From Bombilactobacillus bombi (GTDB lineage: Bacteria > Bacillota > Bacilli > Lactobacillales > Lactobacillaceae), in contig NZ_SCHP01000009.1 of the NCBI RefSeq assembly GCF_013607485.1, positions 1 through 46,801 of the forward strand: 46,801 bases of DNA, in the 5' to 3' direction. The notes beneath the pieces were generated by a model that did not search any database, was not told the origin of the DNA, and saw only the letters and a program-made list of their open reading frames with translations. Made by a program: the position numbers and the translations under genes. The first letter of the stretch is position 1. Each line of letters starts with the position of its first letter. Shown here in pieces: positions 1 to 8,959 of this stretch.

Positions 1-803
1 ATTTTACCATGTGGTGAAATTGTTCCAGTTCCAGCAATAATTCGGCCCTTGGTCAAGTTTTGGTGTGTCAACTGGGTATAGATTTGTAAACTAAACATTA
101 AACCAGCCGACGGGCCGCCAATATCACCCGCATTAATTTTAACGTTAGGCTGCGTATGAACTTGAACATGATCCACCAAACTAATTCCTAAGCCAGGTTT
201 TTTCTTTTTGTTCATGGCCATTAAGCGTTGACGAGTTTGATAAGTATGCTGATGTCGCTGATATTTTACATTCACATGCTGATTAACCTTTTGAGACTTA
301 ACGTAATTGATAAAAGATTGCGAACTTAAAAACCGATGACCGTCAATTTCTGAAACTACATCACCTACTTGTAAATGATTTTTAAAATGTGAATGCTTCA
401 AAATCGACATGACATAAATACCGAGATATTTTTTTTGATAAGGCCGCTGTGCTTTCTTAAAGGCTGCCTCGATAGCGTTATTGCTAGCATTTTCCATAAA
501 ATAATTCTGCATTTGCAGATATTCTTTAGTATTGTCTCCACCCATAACTTCTTGACGGGAATCAATTTCTCTAAAGGGATCCACAGCAGCTCTAATCATT
601 GATAAGGGAGTTGCTGAAGATAATTCTACTGTAGTAAATAAAAATTTACCTGAACGCTGATCATGCTGATGATCGACGGTAATTGTGTCAGCTGTCGGCT
701 GGGCTGTTCCTGGAGCTTCAATAAAATAAGGCAGCGGTAAAAAAATAAATAATAAAACAGCAATAACACTTAAACTAATGACTAACTTACGATGTTTTTT
801 CAT
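1..803 (-). CDS. sepM: SepM/YlbL-family PDZ-domain membrane serine protease, partial at left edge
   Basis: Membrane-anchored serine protease of the YlbL/SepM family, which cleaves peptides or proteins outside the membrane (SepM processes a competence pheromone in streptococci; the lactobacillus substrate is not known). About 267 residues are visible and the 3' end lies beyond the window. One N-terminal membrane segment covers residues 8-24, followed by FIEAPGTA. A PDZ domain spans about 125-185 (YLGIYVMS, GDVVSEIDG). The Lon-type protease core begins with GDIGGPSAGLMFSL, placing the nucleophile at Ser232; the paired Lys would lie off the edge. The ATG overlaps the coaD stop (ATGA), so it is the last visible gene of the ftsW-ylbG-rsmD-coaD operon. 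Confidence 0.93.
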   Translation of the reverse strand, partial: MKKHRKLVISLSVIAVLLFIFLPLPYFIEAPGTAQPTADTITVDHQHDQRSGKFLFTTVELSSATPLSMIRAAVDPFREIDSRQEVMGGDNTKEYLQMQNYFMENASNNAIEAAFKKAQRPYQKKYLGIYVMSILKHSHFKNHLQVGDVVSEIDGHRFLSSQSFINYVKSQKVNQHVNVKYQRHQHTYQTRQRLMAMNKKKKPGLGISLVDHVQVHTQPNVKINAGDIGGPSAGLMFSLQIYTQLTHQNLTKGRIIAGTGTISPHGK

Positions 804-1294
804 GATTTTGTTCCTAATTTCTGACGCAAGGCTGATTGAACCACTTCTGGGACCCAATCAGTTACTTGGCCGCCATATTTTACTACTTCTTTGATCATAC
901 TAGAAGCAACGTACATATACTGAGGCTGAGAAACCAAATAAACAATTTCTAAATGTTGATTTTGTTGACGATTAATTTGCTGCATTGAGATTTCATAATT
1001 TAAATCAGCAGCACTTCTTAATCCCCGTACTAACCATTGGGCATTTAAACTTTGGGCAACATCAGCTACTAATTGGTTATCCGCTACTTTAACCTGAACA
1101 TTCTGACAGGCAAGCTGCTGCAAAGCATTGTTTAGTAATTCTTGTTTTTCTCTGAAAGTAAATAAGTAATGCTTGCTAGTGTTATTCATAATAACTACAT
1201 ATAATCGATCAAATAATTTACTAGACCGTTGAATAATATCTAAATGTCCATTCGTCACCGGGTCAAAACTGCCAGCATAAATTCCAATTTTCAT
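800..1294 (-). CDS. coaD: Phosphopantetheine adenylyltransferase
   Basis: Penultimate step of coenzyme A synthesis: 4'-phosphopantetheine plus ATP gives dephospho-CoA and pyrophosphate, in the cytosol. The 164-residue protein has the family's usual length. The nucleotidyltransferase signature is at the N-terminus, GSFDPVTNGH (residues 8-17, T-x-G-H at 14-17), and the middle has WLVRGLRSAADLNYE, typical of bacterial PPAT. The ATG shares one base with the rsmD stop (TAATG) and the stop overlaps sepM, so translation is probably coupled. The rsmD-coaD-sepM order is widespread in Firmicutes. Confidence 0.97.
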   Translation of the reverse strand: MKIGIYAGSFDPVTNGHLDIIQRSSKLFDRLYVVIMNNTSKHYLFTFREKQELLNNALQQLACQNVQVKVADNQLVADVAQSLNAQWLVRGLRSAADLNYEISMQQINRQQNQHLEIVYLVSQPQYMYVASSMIKEVVKYGGQVTDWVPEVVQSALRQKLGTKS

Positions 1295-1854
1295 TATTCA
1301 TCACCTTCGTATTGCCAAATTTCTACATAAGTTTGACCATATTTTTTGGCCGCTAGTACTGCACAGTCATTACGGCGTTGATCAGCTAAGCTATAATCAG
1401 TTTCTAGTAAAATTAAAGCCGGGCTATTTAAAAGATTTTGCTCAATAAATTTTTGAACTATTACGGGAGTAATCTTTTGGGCATAAGGAGGATCTAAAAT
1501 TAATAAATCAAATTGAAGCTTCTTTTCGCTAAAATGTTGTAAAGCATGTGCGGCTGAAATGGGTAGGATATTAAAAGCATCTTCTTGATGGGTTTTTTGA
1601 ACATTAGTTTTTATTGCGGCAATTGCAGCACGATTTTTATCAACTAAATACATTTGCAAAACGCCTCTCGAAACAGCCTCAATACCTAAAGCTCCACTAC
1701 CGGAAAACAAATCTACGCCGATTTTAACATTCTCTAAATAGGGGCTTAAAATATTGAACATTGCTTCTTTAACTTTTGCCGCTGTCGGGCGTGTATTGCG
1801 GCCATTTACAGTAGTTAAAGCTAATCCTCTTAAATCACCTGCTACTACTCTCAT
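1294..1854 (-). CDS. rsmD: 16S rRNA (guanine(966)-N2)-methyltransferase
   Basis: S-adenosylmethionine-dependent methyltransferase that modifies G966 of 16S rRNA in the small ribosomal subunit. The 186-residue protein opens with MRVVAGDLRG and TRPTAAKVKEAMFN, characteristic of RsmD. The SAM-binding motif is DLFSGSGALGIEA (48-60) and the catalytic motif is DPPY (121-124). The start overlaps the end of the upstream ylbG by 4 bases (ATGA), and its stop overlaps the coaD start, consistent with one transcript from ftsW to sepM. Confidence 0.96.
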   Translation of the reverse strand: MRVVAGDLRGLALTTVNGRNTRPTAAKVKEAMFNILSPYLENVKIGVDLFSGSGALGIEAVSRGVLQMYLVDKNRAAIAAIKTNVQKTHQEDAFNILPISAAHALQHFSEKKLQFDLLILDPPYAQKITPVIVQKFIEQNLLNSPALILLETDYSLADQRRNDCAVLAAKKYGQTYVEIWQYEGDE

Positions 1855-2129
1855 TCATTGGCCCCCGCTTTTTTATTTCCCTGTTGCAATAAGTTACTTT
1901 CACTGTAGTCAGTACGCAAATCTTGACGATGGGAAATTTCTACTTGTTTAACAAAGGATAATTTAGAAATTTGGGCAATTTTTTCTTCAGTCTGAGCTGT
2001 ATTAACATATAAAATAACATAATTCATTCTAAAAGAAACATAGATTATGGTACCAAATCTCCGCAATTTTTTACTTAAACGGCCATTTGTTAACCAAACT
2101 ATCAGTTCTTGACGCGGTATAAATTCCAT
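1851..2129 (-). CDS. ylbG: YlbG family protein (DUF2129/UPF0298)
   Basis: Small cytosolic protein of the YlbG (DUF2129) family; its biochemical function is not established. I start it at the ATG giving MEFIPRQELIVWL (92 residues) because a GGGGGA ribosome site lies about 5 bases upstream and this is the family's usual N-terminus. The longer frame adds 19 residues that overlap the end of ftsW. It sits 13 bases after ftsW and overlaps rsmD by 4 bases. The acidic/Gln-rich C-terminal tail (about 70-92) looks disordered. Confidence 0.88.
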   Translation of the reverse strand: MEFIPRQELIVWLTNGRLSKKLRRFGTIIYVSFRMNYVILYVNTAQTEEKIAQISKLSFVKQVEISHRQDLRTDYSESNLLQQGNKKAGANE

Positions 2130-2142
2130 AATTTCCCCCGTT

Positions 2143-3330
2143 TTAATGACTAAATTTTTGGGGCAGACGGATATTAATAGAAACATTAAGCATTATGCCC
2201 ATACAAGCACTTAAAACCAAGATACTTGAACCACCATAACTAATGAACGGCAAAGTCACCCCAGTAATAGGGAGTACTCCTAATACTCCCCCAACATTAA
2301 ATACTGATTGTACAAATAAAATTGTTGCAATACCATAGCTGAGTAAAGATAAATATGCTGATTGGGATTGTAACCCCAGATAAACTATACGTGCAATTAA
2401 AACAAATAATAATCCTAAAATAATAATAACACCAAAGATGCCTAATTCTTCACACGCAATGGCCAAAATAAAGTCCGTATATGGCTCCGGTAAATAACCA
2501 AGCTTTTGAATACTATTACCCAATCCTCGTCCCCAAAGGCCGCCATTATTGATGGCGTAATACGAATTAACTAATTGAGATCCCCCAGCCTTTTCTAATT
2601 GAAAAGGATGATAAAAAGACAGCAAACGCCGCATTTGATAAGATGAGGAACTTTGACCTGTTAATGACATATTTTTAAACCAAAAATAACCGGACACAAA
2701 AATTGCAAGCAAAACTATTACAATTCCAAAAACATATTTCAAATCCATTCCAGAGGCAAAAGCCAATATCAACATAATTGCTGCCAAAGATGCCGCTCCA
2801 CCTAAATCGGGCTGTCCTAAAGTCATAAACACAAATATACTAGTTAAGAATAAGGGCATAATTATTTCCATCATTGATTCTCGAAAACTTAGCTGCCTAA
2901 TACGCAATAAACGCTGACTATATACTTGTGCTAAATATAAAACCAAAGCTAGTTTAGCTAGTTCTAGAGGTTGAATATTGAATGGACCTAAGTGTATCCA
3001 AGCTGCCGCTCCATTTACTGCTGTTGAGGGTTTTAAGTGTTTTAATAACAATAGCCATAATAACGCCATAAATACTGAAATCAAAAAAATCTGGATAAAA
3101 GGAGTTGAGCGTAAATATTTAATTTTTAAGAGATAAAAAAAACCGCATAACAATAAACCAATTATTACAAATAATAATTGTCGTTTTAAATAAGTAGTAC
3201 TTTTTAATCCTTGTAGGATGGCAGCATTAGAACTAGCAGAATAAACTAAAACAATGCCGATTGCTGCTAATAGTAGAAAAGGGATAAAAATCCAATAGTC
3301 AATGTTTTTCAACTTAGCTTTCAAGACCAA
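2143..3330 (-). CDS. ftsW: FtsW/RodA/SpoVE family peptidoglycan polymerase
   Basis: Polytopic SEDS-family glycosyltransferase that polymerises lipid II into glycan strands with a class B PBP. The 395 residues contain about ten hydrophobic segments. Family motifs are VYSASS (29-34), QPLELAKLALVLYLAQ (120-135), GQPDLGGA (172-179), LPEPYTDFI (280-288) and a C-terminal PFISYGGSS. The gene lies with typA rather than in the dcw cluster, so an assignment to FtsW (with PBP2x) rather than RodA rests on the usual lactobacillus position, not on a residue. Start: a TTG with AAAGGA 8 bases upstream; a second TTG two codons on with GGAG 8 bases upstream is equally possible. A promoter lies at 3358-3366. 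Confidence 0.93.
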   Translation of the reverse strand: MVLKAKLKNIDYWIFIPFLLLAAIGIVLVYSASSNAAILQGLKSTTYLKRQLLFVIIGLLLCGFFYLLKIKYLRSTPFIQIFLISVFMALLWLLLLKHLKPSTAVNGAAAWIHLGPFNIQPLELAKLALVLYLAQVYSQRLLRIRQLSFRESMMEIIMPLFLTSIFVFMTLGQPDLGGAASLAAIMLILAFASGMDLKYVFGIVIVLLAIFVSGYFWFKNMSLTGQSSSSYQMRRLLSFYHPFQLEKAGGSQLVNSYYAINNGGLWGRGLGNSIQKLGYLPEPYTDFILAIACEELGIFGVIIILGLLFVLIARIVYLGLQSQSAYLSLLSYGIATILFVQSVFNVGGVLGVLPITGVTLPFISYGGSSILVLSACMGIMLNVSINIRLPQKFSH

Positions 3331-3357
3331 TGCTCCAATCCTTTATTAATGATTTTA

Positions 3358-3366
3358 ATTATAGCA
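3358..3366 (-). promoter_or_regulatory. Extended -10 promoter for the ftsW-ylbG-rsmD-coaD-sepM operon
   Basis: On the minus strand a perfect TATAAT (3358-3363) is preceded by TGC, giving the extended -10 form TGnTATAAT. No good -35 is visible at 16-18 bases, as is common for extended -10 promoters. It lies just after the typA terminator and about 28 bases before the ftsW start. Confidence 0.7.
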
Positions 3367-3390
3367 TTGAATCCTTATTTTAGATAAAGC

Positions 3391-3420
3391 AAAACCGTTA
3401 AAATCTCTTTTAACGGTTTT
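3391..3420 (-). terminator. Intrinsic terminator after typA
   Basis: Perfect 13-base-pair inverted repeat (AAAACCGTTAAAA / TTTTAACGGTTTT) with a 4-base loop, 9 bases after the typA stop. On the minus strand the 3' arm ends in TTTT and continues GCTTTATC. The arms' A/T ends would allow weak bidirectional function. Confidence 0.85.
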
Positions 3421-3428
3421 ATCTTAAA

Positions 3429-5273
3429 CTATTCTTGTTTGCCCATTTTACGTTTTTTATCAGCTTTACGACGCTCATTAGTATTTAAAATTTTCTTACG
3501 TAAGCGAACGCTCTTAGGGGTAACTTCACAATACTCAGTTTCGTTCAAAAATTCAATTGATTGCTCTAGAGACATAGTACGTGGGGTTCTAATAGCAGCT
3601 GCATGATCTTTACCAGATGCCCGAGTGTTAGTAAGATTTTTTCCCTTAGTAACGTTAACGGCAATATCTTGGTCCCGACTACTTTCGCCGACAATCATAC
3701 CTTCATAGACATCAACACCAGCGCCAATAAACAGCTGTCCACGGTCTTCAACAGATTGTAGACTATATGTGGTAGATGTTCCTTGATTAATTGATACTAG
3801 AGCACCAGAACGCCGTCCAGGCTCCCAATTTTTAATTACTGGCAAATATTGTTCAAAGGTATGATTCATAATACCATAACCACCAGTCTGTGACATGAAT
3901 TCAGAAGAATAACCAATTAGTCCTCTTGATGGTGTCAAAAATACCAAACGAGTCTGGCCATTACCAGTACTCTCCATATTCTTCATTTCACCCTTGCGCT
4001 GAGCCATGGAATCAATAATTGAACCAACATATTCATCCGGAGTATCAATTTGAACTGATTCAAAAGGCTCACAAATCTTACCATCTATTTCTTGATAAAT
4101 AACTTCTGGACGTGAAAGTTGTAACTCAAAGCCTTCACGACGCATTTCTTCTACCAGAATAGACAAATGTAATTCACCACGACCAGAAACAATCCATGCA
4201 CCGGCCATACCAGCATCTTCAACCCGTAATGAAACATCTGTTTGCAATTGCTGTTCCAAACGATCTTGAATTTTGCGCGCTGTTACTTTGTCACCTTCAC
4301 GGCCTGCAAATGGAGAATCATTTTGCAAAAATGTCATTCTCAAGGTCGGTGGATCAATTCTTAAAATTGGTAAAGCTTCCGGATGATCAACCGGCGCCAC
4401 AGTTTCACCAACAAAAATATCTTCCATACCAGAAAGCCCAATTAAGTCTCCTGCCTTAGCTTCTTGTATTTCAACCCTTTTTAAGCCAAAGAAACCAAAC
4501 ATTTTCGTAACTCGAAAGTTTTGCTTAGAACCATCTAGTTTTAAAACAGAAACTTGATCGCCAATTTTGATTTTGCCGCGGAAAACACGACCGATACCAA
4601 CTCGACCTACATAGTCGTTATAGTCCAACATAGCAACTTGAAATTGTAAAGGCTCATCGCTATTATCAATAGGAGCAGGGATTGTCTTGACAATAGTATC
4701 AAAAATTGGGTCCATTGTGTGTTTTTGAGTAGCAGGATCTTCATCGTAACTAGAAGTGCCATTAACCGCTGAAGCAAAAACAACTGGAAAATCTAATTGA
4801 TCTTCATCAGCACCTAAATCAATAAACAAGTTTAAGACTTCATCTACAACTTCAGATGGACGGGCACCGTCACGATCAATTTTATTAATTACTACGATTG
4901 GTGTTAAATGTTGATCTAAAGCCTTTTTTAATACAAAGCGTGTCTGTGGCATAGTACCTTCGTAAGCATCAACAACCAAAAGTACTCCATCCACCATCTT
5001 CATAATTCGTTCTACTTCACCACCAAAATCAGCATGTCCAGGTGTATCTAGAATGTTAATTTTAGTACCCTTATAATCAACGGCAGTATTCTTTGATAAA
5101 ATAGTAATTCCACGTTCTTTTTCAATCGCGTTAGAATCTAATGCACGATCACCAATTTCCATATGCTCAGGAAGAGTATCAGACTGTTTCAAAAGTTCAT
5201 TAACTAAAGTAGTTTTACCATGATCAACGTGGGCTATAATAGCGATATTGCGTATATCTTCTCTTATTTTCAA
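3429..5273 (-). CDS. typA: Translational GTPase TypA/BipA
   Basis: Ribosome-associated GTPase of the EF-G family, needed for ribosome assembly and growth under stress or cold. G-domain motifs are AHVDHGKTT (14-22), [11 protein letters not shown] (about 76-86) and NKID (about 130). EF-G-like domains II, III and V follow, then the TypA-specific C-terminal domain ending in a Lys/Arg-rich tail. Start chosen: TTG giving [11 protein letters not shown] (614 residues), with a GGAAGG ribosome site 7-8 bases upstream. The in-frame ATG 66 bases further up would read through the suhB terminator and is unlikely. It is monocistronic between two terminators. Confidence 0.96.
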   Translation of the reverse strand: MKIREDIRNIAIIAHVDHGKTTLVNELLKQSDTLPEHMEIGDRALDSNAIEKERGITILSKNTAVDYKGTKINILDTPGHADFGGEVERIMKMVDGVLLVVDAYEGTMPQTRFVLKKALDQHLTPIVVINKIDRDGARPSEVVDEVLNLFIDLGADEDQLDFPVVFASAVNGTSSYDEDPATQKHTMDPIFDTIVKTIPAPIDNSDEPLQFQVAMLDYNDYVGRVGIGRVFRGKIKIGDQVSVLKLDGSKQNFRVTKMFGFFGLKRVEIQEAKAGDLIGLSGMEDIFVGETVAPVDHPEALPILRIDPPTLRMTFLQNDSPFAGREGDKVTARKIQDRLEQQLQTDVSLRVEDAGMAGAWIVSGRGELHLSILVEEMRREGFELQLSRPEVIYQEIDGKICEPFESVQIDTPDEYVGSIIDSMAQRKGEMKNMESTGNGQTRLVFLTPSRGLIGYSSEFMSQTGGYGIMNHTFEQYLPVIKNWEPGRRSGALVSINQGTSTTYSLQSVEDRGQLFIGAGVDVYEGMIVGESSRDQDIAVNVTKGKNLTNTRASGKDHAAAIRTPRTMSLEQSIEFLNETEYCEVTPKSVRLRKKILNTNERRKADKKRKMGKQE

Positions 5274-5311
5274 TATTTTGCTTCCTTCCGTGCAATTCTT
5301 TCTCGGATTTG

Positions 5312-5339
5312 TGTATAAAAAAGCTGTGATTGGTTGCAA
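5312..5339 (-). promoter_or_regulatory. Possible typA promoter embedded in the upstream terminator
   Basis: Minus-strand TTGCAA (5334-5339), 16 bases, then TATACA (5312-5317). The -35 lies in the loop and arm of the suhB terminator and the -10 in its U-tract. Both hexamers match consensus at four of six positions. It is the best candidate in the short gap between suhB and typA, but weak by sequence alone. Confidence 0.3.
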
Positions 5340-5347
5340 TCACAGCC
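5317..5347 (-). terminator. Intrinsic terminator after the SuhB-type gene
   Basis: On the minus strand GCTGTGATT, loop GCAACC, then AATCACAGC followed by TTTTTTAT. The 9-base-pair stem begins right after the TAG stop (5349-5347) of the preceding gene. Confidence 0.88.
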
Positions 5348-6123
5348 TACTTAACTCTGGAAATCACATCCAGCGCTTGTTGTGTAGCGCACCTCGTTCC
5401 GACAATTACAAGTTGTGATTTTAACATATTTATGGGTGCGCCGTCAATAGGAGTGACATCAATTCCAATTGCTTTACCTATTGCTCTTCCAGCAGCTAAA
5501 TCCCAAGGCTTGAATTTACCAACATATAAATGTTCTTTTCCAGTTAACAACCTGGTAAAAACAATACCTGCACTTCCAAAAATTCTCAGACCACTGCTAT
5601 TACTGACCAAATCTTGGTATGTGACAGCATCATTTTGCAACAATCTGTTACTAATAGTAATTAAAACTTTATTTAGTGGCAAATCATCTAACTTTTTTAA
5701 AGGCTGCTGGTCAATAAATGCGCCGATTTCTGGACCACCATAATAAATTTTATCTTGCATCACATCAACAATTGCGCCAAAAATTGGTTGTGCATCTTCA
5801 TACACACCAATCATGGAAGCAAATTGATCGTGACATTTAACAAAATTCATCGTGCCATCTATTGGGTCAACAAAAAACACTAATCCCTTTAAATTCTGAG
5901 GATGATTGCCATAACCCTCCTCACTAACAATTTGTGCCTGTGGAAAATGTTCTTTCAAAAAGCGCACTACAGTTTTTTCGATTGAAATATCCCTGTCGGT
6001 CACTAAATCATTACGATTAGTCTTGGTATTAACTTGTTCAAAATGATAATTTTGACGTAATTGATTTTTAACCGTTATCAAAACAGTTAGTATCTGTTGC
6101 TTAATTTCATTTAAATTTGTCAT
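5347..6123 (-). CDS. suhB: Inositol monophosphatase family protein
   Basis: Mg-dependent sugar-phosphate phosphatase of the IMPase/SuhB/FBPase fold, cytosolic; the true substrate in lactobacilli is uncertain. The 258 residues carry the full metal site: EE at 68-69 (VSEEGYG), DPIDGT (86-91) and WD at 207-208 in KPWDLAAG. ATG start with GAGGG about 9 bases upstream. It has its own promoter at 6166-6193 and terminators on both sides, so it appears monocistronic. In several lactobacilli a small UPF0223 gene sits between pdhD and this gene; none is present here. The symbol is by family only. Confidence 0.9.
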   Translation of the reverse strand: MTNLNEIKQQILTVLITVKNQLRQNYHFEQVNTKTNRNDLVTDRDISIEKTVVRFLKEHFPQAQIVSEEGYGNHPQNLKGLVFFVDPIDGTMNFVKCHDQFASMIGVYEDAQPIFGAIVDVMQDKIYYGGPEIGAFIDQQPLKKLDDLPLNKVLITISNRLLQNDAVTYQDLVSNSSGLRIFGSAGIVFTRLLTGKEHLYVGKFKPWDLAAGRAIGKAIGIDVTPIDGAPINMLKSQLVIVGTRCATQQALDVISRVK

Positions 6124-6165
6124 TTATTGAACCCTCAATTTTATATTCATAAGCTTATCACTTAC

Positions 6166-6193
6166 ATTATAACGTTGATAGTTCTTAGAACAA
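6166..6193 (-). promoter_or_regulatory. Promoter for the SuhB-type gene
   Basis: On the minus strand a perfect TATAAT (6166-6171) lies 16 bases after TTGTTC (6188-6193, three of six consensus positions). It is placed just after the pdhD terminator and about 43 bases before the ATG. Confidence 0.6.
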
Positions 6194-6220
6194 AAAAATC
6201 GACGAAAAGTCGTCAATTTT
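6193..6220 (-). terminator. Intrinsic terminator of the pdhABCD operon
   Basis: On the minus strand AAATTGACGA, loop CTTT, TCGTCGATTT, then a run of T. The stem is 10 base pairs with one G-U pair and begins about 12 bases after the pdhD stop. Confidence 0.88.
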
Positions 6221-6231
6221 AAAAAATATTT

Positions 6232-7656
6232 TTAAATATGAGTAGGATAACCAATTAAAATATCAGCAGCTTCTTGAATTGGCTCGCCTAGCGTTGGATG
6301 TGGATGGATAGTTAATGCAATATCTTCTTCATTTAGTTGACAATTTACTGCCAAACTTAACTCAGATATCAAATCACTAGCATTGGGTCCAACAACCTGT
6401 CCTCCCAAAATAGTACCTGTCTTTTTGTCAGAAATCAGCTTTACAAAGCCATCTGTACTATCAACTGAAACTGCACGTGCATTACCAGCAAATGGGAATT
6501 TACCCACTTTAATGTCCAATTTTTGTTCTTTAGCTTCAGTTTCAGTTATACCGACACTAGCCATTTCCGGATCATTAAAACATACTGAAGGTACACCAAG
6601 ATAATCATTAGCAGTCTTTTTACCAGCAATTGCTCCTGCCGCAGTCTTTGCTTGGAAGAATGCCTTATGAGCTAATGCTGGTCCAGCAGTAATATCACCA
6701 ACAGCAAAAATATTCTTAACTGAAGTACGTCCTTGCTCGTCTGTTTCAACTAATCCGCGGTCAGTTAATTTAACATCTGTCATTTCCAAACCAAAATTAT
6801 CAGTATTTGGTTTACGACCAACAGAAACCATTACGTAATCGGATTTAATACTGTATGATTTACCGTCAACTTCATAGGTAACATCAACGCTATCACCATT
6901 ATCTTGTGCATTTTTAGCCATCGCATTTGTAACAATTGTAATATTTTTTTGTTTTAAATGCTTTTCAACGATGGAAACCATGCTCCGCTCAAAGTTTGGA
7001 ATAATTTGAGAACTACCTTCTAAAATAGTTACATGTGAACCTAAATCAGCAAATGCACCTGCTAATTCTGTACCAATATAACCACCACCAACTATTACCA
7101 AATCTTTTGGTAGTTCTTTAATATTTAAAAGCCCTGTAGAATCAATAATGCGTCCGCCAAATTTAAAACCTTTAATTTCAATTGGACGACTACCAGTAGC
7201 CAAAATCAAATTATTAAACTTAATTGTATGACCGCCGCCATTATCCATGAATTGACGGGGACCAGGATCCATTACCCGTAATTGATTATTGTTATCTAAG
7301 AATGCCTCACCATAAATTACTTCTACTTTATGTTTCTTTAAGAGCATCTTGACACCATTAGTCATTCTTTGGATAACGCTAGTATCTTTCCATTCTTGAA
7401 GTTTATCAAAATCTAATGAAATATTGCCTGTACTAATTCCATAAAGCTCTGAATGTTCTGCGTGACGTAAACGGTGACCAGCTTGAATAAGTGCTTTAGA
7501 CGGAACACAGCCAACATTTAAACAAACACCACCAACATTTTTGTCCTTCTCAATAACAGTAACTTTCTGTCCTAATTCAGCAGCTCTAATTGCGGCTACA
7601 TAGCCACCGGGGCCAGCACCGATAATCACTGTATCTTTTTCTTCAACTTCAGCCAT
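6232..7656 (-). CDS. pdhD: Dihydrolipoyl dehydrogenase (E3) of the pyruvate dehydrogenase complex
   Basis: FAD-dependent disulfide oxidoreductase that reoxidises the dihydrolipoyl group of E2 and passes electrons to NAD. The 474 residues show the FAD site GAGPGG (13-18), the redox pair Cys45/Cys50 in GGVCLNVGCVPSKA, the NAD-site GGGYIG and the C-terminal HPHPTLGE with the catalytic His-Glu pair (453, 458). Start chosen at the ATG (MAEVEEKD): the GGAGGG ribosome site inside the last codons of pdhC is 10 bases away, whereas the TTG two codons earlier would be only 4 bases from it. Last gene of the operon. Confidence 0.97.
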   Translation of the reverse strand: MAEVEEKDTVIIGAGPGGYVAAIRAAELGQKVTVIEKDKNVGGVCLNVGCVPSKALIQAGHRLRHAEHSELYGISTGNISLDFDKLQEWKDTSVIQRMTNGVKMLLKKHKVEVIYGEAFLDNNNQLRVMDPGPRQFMDNGGGHTIKFNNLILATGSRPIEIKGFKFGGRIIDSTGLLNIKELPKDLVIVGGGYIGTELAGAFADLGSHVTILEGSSQIIPNFERSMVSIVEKHLKQKNITIVTNAMAKNAQDNGDSVDVTYEVDGKSYSIKSDYVMVSVGRKPNTDNFGLEMTDVKLTDRGLVETDEQGRTSVKNIFAVGDITAGPALAHKAFFQAKTAAGAIAGKKTANDYLGVPSVCFNDPEMASVGITETEAKEQKLDIKVGKFPFAGNARAVSVDSTDGFVKLISDKKTGTILGGQVVGPNASDLISELSLAVNCQLNEEDIALTIHPHPTLGEPIQEAADILIGYPTHI

Positions 7657-7662
7657 CTTCAA

Positions 7663-8937
7663 TTAACCCTCCATCAACAACATATCTGGATCATGTAACA
7701 ATTCATTTAATTTGTTCAAGGCACGTTGTGCTAAAGCACCATCAATTAAACGATGATCATAACTCATTGACAATTTCAACATATTGCCAACCTTGATTGT
7801 ACCATCTTCTGCTACATAAGGTTCTTTAGCAATTTTTCCCATACCTAAAATGGCAACTTCTGGTTGATTAATAACTGGTGTAAACCAGCCACCACCAATA
7901 GAACCAACATTACTGATAGTGATGGAACCACCACGCATTGAAGCTGCGCTTAACTTATTATCATAAGCAGCTTGTGAATTTTCAGTAATTTCTTTGGCAA
8001 TTTCGAAGAGACCTTTAGCATCAGCATTTTTAATGTTAGGTACGTATAAACCATGATCTGTATCTGTTGCAATACCAATATTATAGTAATGCTTATAAAC
8101 AATTTCATTAGTAGTGGAGTCAATTGAAGCGTTAAACTCTGGGAATTCTTTCAAAACTGCTACAATGGCTTTAACTAAATATGGCAAGAAAGTTAATTTA
8201 ATGCCACGGTCTGCAGCAATTTGTTTATATTTCTTTCGATTAGCCATTAAGGCTGAAACTTCAACTTCGTCAAAGCTCGTAACATGCGGAGTAATCTTTT
8301 TGCTTTCAGACATAGCCTTTGCAATAACCTTACGAGTCATGCTCATCTTTTCACGTGTTTCTAATTCTGGTGTATCAGATTTGTAAGGAGCAATTGGAGT
8401 TGCAGCAGGTTCACTAACACTAGCTGCTGGAGCTACATTTGTTGCTGGAGCTGCAGCAACATTAAAGTTATCAACATCTGCTTTAGTGATTTGCCCGTGT
8501 TTTCCACTTGGAGCAACTTGTGATAAATCAATACCTTTATCACGTGCATATTGACGTACAGATGGCATTGCCAAATAGTCTTTGTTTGCACTGCCAGTTG
8601 CTGGAGCTGGAGCTGTTGCTGATTTATTATCATCTTTAGCAGAAGACTCTTTAGTGTCATTTGCTGCAGTATCTTCAGCATCGTCATCTGTATCAGCAGA
8701 TCCATCATCGATGACAACTAAGGTATCACCTATTTCAACAGTATCGCCTTCTTGGGCAACGATTTTTTGTACCTTACCAGACACAGGAGATGGTAATTCA
8801 GAAACTGACTTATCATTTTGAATTTCAACTAAAGAATCATCTTCTTTAATTTCATCGCCTTCTTTAACCAGCCAATTAGCAACTTCACCTTCAGCCATTC
8901 CTTCGCCAAGTTCTGGTAACTTAAATTTAAACGCCAT
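7663..8937 (-). CDS. pdhC: Dihydrolipoamide acetyltransferase (E2) of the pyruvate dehydrogenase complex
   Basis: Core of the complex; transfers the acetyl group from lipoyl-lysine to CoA. Domain order over 424 residues: one lipoyl domain (1-78, lipoyl Lys43 in NDKS), an acidic then Ala/Pro-rich linker (80-118), the peripheral-subunit-binding domain (about 121-158, MPSVRQYARDKGIDL), a second Ala/Pro linker (160-190) and the catalytic domain (about 195-424) with YDHRLIDG holding His395 and Asp399. A single lipoyl domain is within the normal range for Gram-positives. It follows pdhB by 22 bases. Confidence 0.97.
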   Translation of the reverse strand: MAFKFKLPELGEGMAEGEVANWLVKEGDEIKEDDSLVEIQNDKSVSELPSPVSGKVQKIVAQEGDTVEIGDTLVVIDDGSADTDDDAEDTAANDTKESSAKDDNKSATAPAPATGSANKDYLAMPSVRQYARDKGIDLSQVAPSGKHGQITKADVDNFNVAAAPATNVAPAASVSEPAATPIAPYKSDTPELETREKMSMTRKVIAKAMSESKKITPHVTSFDEVEVSALMANRKKYKQIAADRGIKLTFLPYLVKAIVAVLKEFPEFNASIDSTTNEIVYKHYYNIGIATDTDHGLYVPNIKNADAKGLFEIAKEITENSQAAYDNKLSAASMRGGSITISNVGSIGGGWFTPVINQPEVAILGMGKIAKEPYVAEDGTIKVGNMLKLSMSYDHRLIDGALAQRALNKLNELLHDPDMLLMEG

Positions 8938-8959
8938 AATTCTTTCTTCCCTTCAAATA

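Noticed and set aside
5274-5339. N-terminal extension of TypA by 22 residues
   Set aside because: It would be translated from the suhB terminator and leader; the TTG at 5273 has a good ribosome site and gives the family's normal start.
8433-8717. Minus-strand frame of 94 residues, rich in Leu, Gln and Met
   Set aside because: It is a frame-shifted reading of the repetitive Ala/Pro/Asp linkers of pdhC, in low-complexity sequence, with no ribosome site.
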